DNA of 18,877 nucleotides. It comes from CAVTRI01 sp963737075. GTDB taxonomy: Bacteria; Actinomycetota; Acidimicrobiia; Acidimicrobiales; Palsa-688. The stretch covers positions 1 to 18,877 of the forward strand of contig CAVTRI010000003.1 of NCBI GenBank assembly GCA_963737075.1, given 5' to 3'. Positions 15,592 through 18,877 of the stretch are shown piece after piece (the stretch's first letter is position 1; every line of letters begins with the position of its first letter). The notes beneath the pieces were generated by a model. The model searched no databases and had not been told where the DNA came from. It saw nothing but the letters and a program-made list of their open reading frames with translations. A program made the position numbers and the translations under genes.

Positions 15592-16378
15592 GCTGGCCAT
15601 GCTCTTTCGGCGTACCCGGGTCCGAGTGCTGCTCGTTGTCATGGCCGCCGTTCCGGTGCTCGTGGCGGTCACGGTGTCGGTGTCGGGGGGGCCGGCGGCG
15701 GGGCGGGGTCCGACGTTCCTCGACCGGGTGTCGCACAACGGGCTGTTTGTGGCGCTGGCCGCTCTCGCGTTGGCCCTCCCGCTCGTCATCCCGCTGACGG
15801 TCGCTGTGGTCGCAGGTGACGCCATCGCGGGCGAAGCCAATCTGGGCACGCTGCGCTATCTCCTGGCCCGGCCCTGCGGCCGGGTGCGGCTGCTGCTGGT
15901 GAAAGCGGCGGCGGTGATTGCCTACTGCGTGACGTCGGCGCTGGTGATGGTCGCTGCCGGTCTGGCTATCGGGTTCGCGTTGTTTCCGTCCGGCTCCGTC
16001 CTGACGCTGTCCGGGACCAGCCTGCCGGTCGGCCAAGGCATCGCCCGCACCGTGCTCGCCGGACTGCTGGTGGCGGTGTCGATGCTCGGCATCAGCGCCG
16101 TCGGAGTGTTCGTGTCCACCGTGACCGACGTTCCGGTGGCCGCGATGGCAGTCACCATCGGCGTGGTCATCCTGTCGACGGTGTTCGACGCTCTGCCGGA
16201 GATGTTCGCCATCCACCCATGGCTCGTCACCCATCAGTGGATGTCGTTCGCGGACCTGTTCCGCGCCCCCGTCCGTTGGCACGACATCGGCCGCAACCTG
16301 CTGCTTCAGGGCGCGTACACGGCCGTATTCGGGACGGCGGCGTGGTCACGCTTCACCACCCGCGACGTCCTCGCGTAG
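15578..16378 (+). CDS. ABC-2 type transporter permease
   Basis: The 266-residue membrane protein starts at ATG 15578, overlapping the ATPase stop by 14 bases. A short N-terminal LLNELAMLFRRTRVRVLL segment leads into the first helix (about 17-36). Further hydrophobic helices lie near 57-80, 107-130, 145-175 and 180-200, with the last near 245-260, giving about six. The segment DAIAGEANLGTLRYLLARPC (about 83-102) is the ABC-2 permease hallmark, in which 'E...GTLRYLLxRP' packs against the ATPase. It completes an exporter with the ATPase upstream and probably receives or delivers a ligand handled by the secreted LolA-like protein. It ends 28 bases from the convergent ppgK gene. A 5-bp stem (GACCG/CGGTC, 16390-16408) sits between them. 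Confidence 0.9.
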   Translation: MLLNELAMLFRRTRVRVLLVVMAAVPVLVAVTVSVSGGPAAGRGPTFLDRVSHNGLFVALAALALALPLVIPLTVAVVAGDAIAGEANLGTLRYLLARPCGRVRLLLVKAAAVIAYCVTSALVMVAAGLAIGFALFPSGSVLTLSGTSLPVGQGIARTVLAGLLVAVSMLGISAVGVFVSTVTDVPVAAMAVTIGVVILSTVFDALPEMFAIHPWLVTHQWMSFADLFRAPVRWHDIGRNLLLQGAYTAVFGTAAWSRFTTRDVLA

Positions 16379-16406
16379 TGGGCCCGCGAGACCGTCCCGC
16401 GCGCGG

Positions 16407-17147
16407 TCAAGGCGTCCGCTCCCAAAGTTTGATGCCGCCAAGGATCCCGGCGCGGTTGTCCACCAGGCTGACATCCTCGGGCAACCGCACGCCGAGCCTC
16501 ATGGCGTTGCCCCCACCCACGAAGCAGTGGTCGAAGAACGTGAGGAGCCGGAGGGTGTCGAGCGTCTCCAGTACACGGCGCTGCCATTTCTTGTGCCCGA
16601 TGGCCCTCCGCGCCTCCTCCCCGAGGACCTCGTTGTAGGTGAGGCCCTTGCGGAGGGGGTGGTGGGCAAACTCGAAGTGAGGGAGCAGCCGACCCTGGAA
16701 GAAGAACGCCGTCCCGACGCCGGTGCCGAGAGTGACGACCGCCTCTAAGCCTTCGCCGGTGACAACCGCCGATCCCTGGATGTCGGCGTCATTGGCTACC
16801 TTGGTCGGCTTGCCGGTCGCCTGGCTCATGGCCGCCTGGAGATTGAACTGCTCCCATGCCGCGAGCAAGGCAGGTGTCGGCAAACCGCCTGGTCCGGTAG
16901 GGCAGACGAAGTGGGGGGCCGAAAGGATACGGCCCGCCCGCACCATCCCTGGGAAGCCGATCGACACCCGATCGAAGGCTGGCAGCGGCTTGATCAGGTC
17001 GGTGAGAACGGTTACCAGCTTGTCGGGAGGCAGTGGGTATGGGGTGGCGATCCGCACCCGATCGTGTTCCATGTGGCCCGACTCGTCGAGCACGGAGGCC
17101 TTCAGGCCGGTGCCTCCGATGTCGATGGCGAGGGTGTCGACGCTCAT
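16407..17147 (-). CDS. ppgK: Polyphosphate glucokinase (ROK family)
   Basis: The 246-residue sugar kinase phosphorylates glucose at C6 with polyphosphate or ATP as donor. It shows the phosphate-binding loop LAIDIGGTGLKASVLD near the N-terminus, FPGMVRAGRILSAPH, the catalytic Asp in VANDADIQG, and the second phosphate loop VTLGTGVGTAFF. The zinc motif CxCGxxGC of regulatory ROK proteins is absent, as expected for polyphosphate glucokinases. The C-terminal half (KGLTYNEVLGEEARRAIG, KKWQRRVLETLDTLR, FVGGGNAMRL) follows the actinobacterial PpgK pattern. Length is slightly shorter than the usual 250-270. The open frame extends upstream to 17810, but MSVDTLAIDIGG at 17147 is the natural start and has a -10-like box 7 bases ahead. 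Strict ATP-glucokinase activity cannot be excluded. Confidence 0.88.
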   Translation of the reverse strand: MSVDTLAIDIGGTGLKASVLDESGHMEHDRVRIATPYPLPPDKLVTVLTDLIKPLPAFDRVSIGFPGMVRAGRILSAPHFVCPTGPGGLPTPALLAAWEQFNLQAAMSQATGKPTKVANDADIQGSAVVTGEGLEAVVTLGTGVGTAFFFQGRLLPHFEFAHHPLRKGLTYNEVLGEEARRAIGHKKWQRRVLETLDTLRLLTFFDHCFVGGGNAMRLGVRLPEDVSLVDNRAGILGGIKLWERTP

Positions 17148-17154
17148 GCTGCGA

Positions 17155-17160
17155 ACATTA
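17155..17160 (-). promoter_or_regulatory. Candidate -10 box for leaderless ppgK
   Basis: On the minus strand TAATGT (TANNNT) ends 7 bases before the ppgK ATG, and no Shine-Dalgarno sequence is present. Transcription would begin at or beside the A of the start codon, as is common in actinobacteria. The hexamer 17 bases further upstream (CAGGAC) does not resemble a -35 box. Confidence 0.5.
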
Positions 17161-17248
17161 GAGGGTGACCCCAACGCGTCCTGGGGTAGCGCTGCCCTGG
17201 GGCGCCGCGATGGCGTTCGCCGAAACTTTGCTCGACTTTTCCCCCGGA

Positions 17249-17269
17249 GGGTACAGAATGGTGGTACCC
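17249..17269. promoter_or_regulatory. Inverted repeat upstream of the DUF3040 gene
   Basis: GGGTAC-N9-GTACCC is a perfect 6-bp dyad in the divergent region between ppgK and the DUF3040 gene, 35 bases ahead of the latter's start. Half-site spacing of about 1.5 helical turns suits a dimeric regulator. CAGAAT inside the spacer might be a -10 element. No regulator gene is adjacent, so the role is unknown. Confidence 0.35.
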
Positions 17270-17303
17270 GCGACGCGGCAGCTGAGCGATGTGAGGGATC
17301 ACC

Positions 17304-17651
17304 ATGGGTACTCGTGACGAAGCGAGTCTTTCTCCCCAAGAGCGCGCTGCCCTGGCCGGTCTCGAGGCCCGAGCGGTCGAGGAGGACCCGGCGCTGGCCG
17401 CCCGCCTGGCCGCTGGATCCCGCCGCTTCCGTCCTCACATCCCGTCGTGGGCGCCCGGCCTGGGGGCTCGACTGTGGTTCGGCCCGGTGCTTCTTGTCAT
17501 CGGCTTGCTGCTCGTGGTGACCAGCCTGAGCGTGTCGTTGGTGCTCGGCGTGGTTGGTGCGCTCATCACGGCGGCGGGCTTGGCTTCTGCATGCCATGCA
17601 TGGGCACCGCGGCTGCGGCGCACTGACGCCCAGGACGAGCAGCCGAGCTAA
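17304..17651 (+). CDS. DUF3040 small membrane protein
   Basis: The product has 115 residues and starts at ATG 17304, with GAGGGAT about 7 bases upstream. The N-terminal helix LSPQERAALAGLEARAVEED, followed by PALAARLA, matches the DUF3040 pattern, in which 'LSxxExxxLxxIExxLxxxDPxLAxxL' precedes two membrane helices. Here the helices are at about 57-77 (LWFGPVLLVIGLLLVVTSL) and 79-97. The C-terminus is short and charged (RTDAQDEQPS). The family is restricted mainly to actinobacteria and is often encoded near mraZ and cell-division genes. This copy is instead between ppgK and an efflux adaptor. Function is unknown. Confidence 0.85.
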   Translation: MGTRDEASLSPQERAALAGLEARAVEEDPALAARLAAGSRRFRPHIPSWAPGLGARLWFGPVLLVIGLLLVVTSLSVSLVLGVVGALITAAGLASACHAWAPRLRRTDAQDEQPS

Positions 17652-17665
17652 TCGGGGCGTCCCGA
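17652..17665 (+). terminator. Hairpin directly after the DUF3040 stop, weak terminator candidate
   Basis: TCGGG-GCGT-CCCGA is a perfect 5-bp stem with a 4-base loop beginning at the base after the TAA. It has no T tract. The rest of the 159-base gap shows only the -10-like box at 17799-17804. Confidence 0.35.
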
Positions 17666-17798
17666 GGGTCGGCCCAGCGGAATTCAGCTTGCTCTCACCA
17701 TCTTCCAACTGGACTCTCAGCCGCCGGTGCTTTGCTGCGGGCAGTACCGCTCGTCGCTGATCGATCCTAGGTGACCTTCGCAAACATGATTCCGGGCT

Positions 17799-17804
17799 TA
17801 CCCT
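17799..17804 (+). promoter_or_regulatory. Candidate -10 box of a leaderless adaptor transcript
   Basis: TACCCT fits TANNNT and ends 6 bases before the ATG at 17811. The gap has no Shine-Dalgarno site. This agrees with a leaderless start, but no -35 is recognisable. Confidence 0.35.
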
Positions 17805-17810
17805 TCCCAC

Positions 17811-18877
17811 ATGTCCACGCCTGACGCCGTTCGCGCGCCCGAGCGGGACGATCTCACTACCACCGAATTGCTGACCGCGAGCCCGCCGCCCCCCCGCGGC
17901 TGGCGGCGGCTCAAGACCAAGCAGGCGGCGATCGCCGGGGTCGTCGTCGTCGCCGTTGCCGGCGCCGCCATCGGCACCTGGCTGGCGACGAGCGGAGGCG
18001 GGACCACTTCACCGCTGCAGGTCACCACCCAGGCGGTCACGGTCTCAACCGGGACGCTCCGCCAGACGGTCGCGGCCTCAGGGACGATCGAGCCCGCCCA
18101 GCAAGCCGACCTCAACTTTTCGGTGTCAGGCCAGGTCACGGCCGTCAACGTGAGCGTCGGTCAAGCGGTCACCGTGGGCCAAACCCTGGCGACGGTCAAT
18201 CCGGCCGCCCTGCAAGACCAGCTGGCTGCTGCTCAGGCGCAGCTGTCGGCGGATCAGGCCAAGCTCTCAACGGACCAGGCCGACAGCGCCGCCGCCAGCA
18301 CGCTCGACTCCGATCAGGCATCGGTGACCTCAGCCCAGACGCAGGTGACCACCGCCCAGACCAACCTCGCCAACGCCAACCTGACCTCGACCATCGCCGG
18401 GACCATGGCGTCGGTGAACCTCACGGTGGGCAAGTGGTGTCAAGCGGAGCGCAGACTCCACCAACAGCAAATCCAGCAATGCGAGCAGCGGCGCCGGCGC
18501 CAGGGCCAGCGGCTACCAACAGCTCGAGCGGCGCATCGAGCGCCCAGATCGTGGTGGTGTCGCCGAACACTTTACCGTCGCCACGACGGTTGACGACACT
18601 GAGGTCGGCCAGATACAGGTCGGGACCAAGCGGTGATCGTGCCTAAAGGTCGGCGACCCAGGTCTACGGGACGGTGTCCTCCGTCGGCCTCATCGCCTCA
18701 TCCAGCGGTTCAGGGAGGCGGCGTTTCCCGTCGACATCGCGGTGGCGGGACGCCCAGCGGTCTGTACACCGGTGCCACGGCGACGGTATCGATCATCGTC
18801 AAGGTGATCCCAAACGCGGTCGAAGTTCCAGCGGCGGCGATTTCCTACACCACCGGCCAGCCCACCGTCTCCAAGGT
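17811..18877 (+). CDS. MacA/HlyD-type efflux adaptor, 3' partial and multiply frameshifted
   Basis: The gene starts at ATG 17811 and runs off the window. About 40 cytoplasmic residues precede a membrane anchor (AAIAGVVVVAVAGAAIGTWL, about 43-62). An N-terminal barrel strand follows (LRQTVAASGTIEPAQQADLN), then the biotinyl-lipoyl half FSVSGQVTAVNVSVGQAVTV and an Ala/Gln/Asp-rich coiled-coil hairpin (about 140-190). After about 18430 the protein continues only by changing frame repeatedly. Recognisable pieces are SADSTNSKSSNASSG, AQIVVVSPNT, FTVATTVDDTEVGQIQVG, QAVIVPKG, ATQVYGTVSSVGLIASSSGS, FPVDIAVAG, and then SGLYTGATATVSIIVKVIP to the end. These fit a periplasmic adaptor that links a MacB-type ABC transporter to the outside of the cell. 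An ABC partner is expected further downstream. Confidence 0.78.

Noticed and set aside
16407..17810. 467-residue version of the ppgK frame
   Set aside because: The extra 221 residues overlap the DUF3040 gene antisense and have no kinase features. The ROK fold begins exactly at the ATG at 17147.
1..18877. CRISPR arrays, tRNA, rRNA, insertion sequences and attachment-site repeats
   Set aside because: No regularly spaced repeats, cloverleaf-like segments, transposase motifs or long direct repeats flanking the T4SS-like block were seen by reading; a computed search could still find short ones.

Overview
This window is GC-rich (coding third positions mostly G or C). It carries a set of families typical of Actinomycetota: MurT/GatD for peptidoglycan amidation, a polyphosphate-glucokinase-type ROK kinase, a DUF3040 membrane protein, and an SCO6880-type component of actinobacterial conjugation clusters. 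GTG and TTG starts are frequent, genes overlap by ATGA or GTGA, and TANNNT boxes sit directly ahead of several start codons. The source is therefore very probably a high-GC actinobacterium. Acidimicrobiia is a guess that the sequence alone cannot settle.

Layout, left to right. (1) 1-135 is the tail of a YCII-family protein. (2) 239-4100 on the minus strand is a three-gene operon: PadR regulator, ABC ATPase and FtsX/MacB-type permease, each overlapping the next by ATGA, with a candidate PadR operator at 4136-4151. (3) 4312-10387 on the plus strand is a compact five-gene type IV secretion-like block: a small two-helix membrane protein, a VirB6/TrbL-like polytopic protein, an SCO6880-type protein, a VirB4-like ATPase and a VirD4/TraG-like coupling ATPase. 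No relaxase, integrase or peptidoglycan hydrolase is in the window. Three of the five genes each contain one apparent single-base frameshift next to a short G run. (4) 10579-11214 on the minus strand is a DoxX-family membrane protein. (5) 11301-13399 is murT-gatD, which encodes the lipid II amidating enzyme. (6) 13433-16378 is an operon of a secreted LolA-like protein, an ABC ATPase and an ABC-2-type permease. (7) 16407-17147 on the minus strand is ppgK, convergent with the operon before it. (8) 17304-17651 is a DUF3040 membrane protein. (9) 17811-18877 is the start of a MacA/HlyD-type adaptor, whose last ~450 bases carry about eight frame changes.

Functionally the window is dominated by the cell envelope: two complete ABC export systems, the start of a probable third, a T4SS-like channel with its motors, and cell-wall amidation. 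Genes inside each block are translationally coupled and probably expressed together. The most interesting part is the T4SS-like block, because it combines a split VirB4, no visible mobilisation gene and flanking chromosomal-type genes. The main caution is sequence quality. The frameshifts at 4993, 7777 and 8966, and especially the cluster after 18420, may be assembly or base-calling errors rather than biology.
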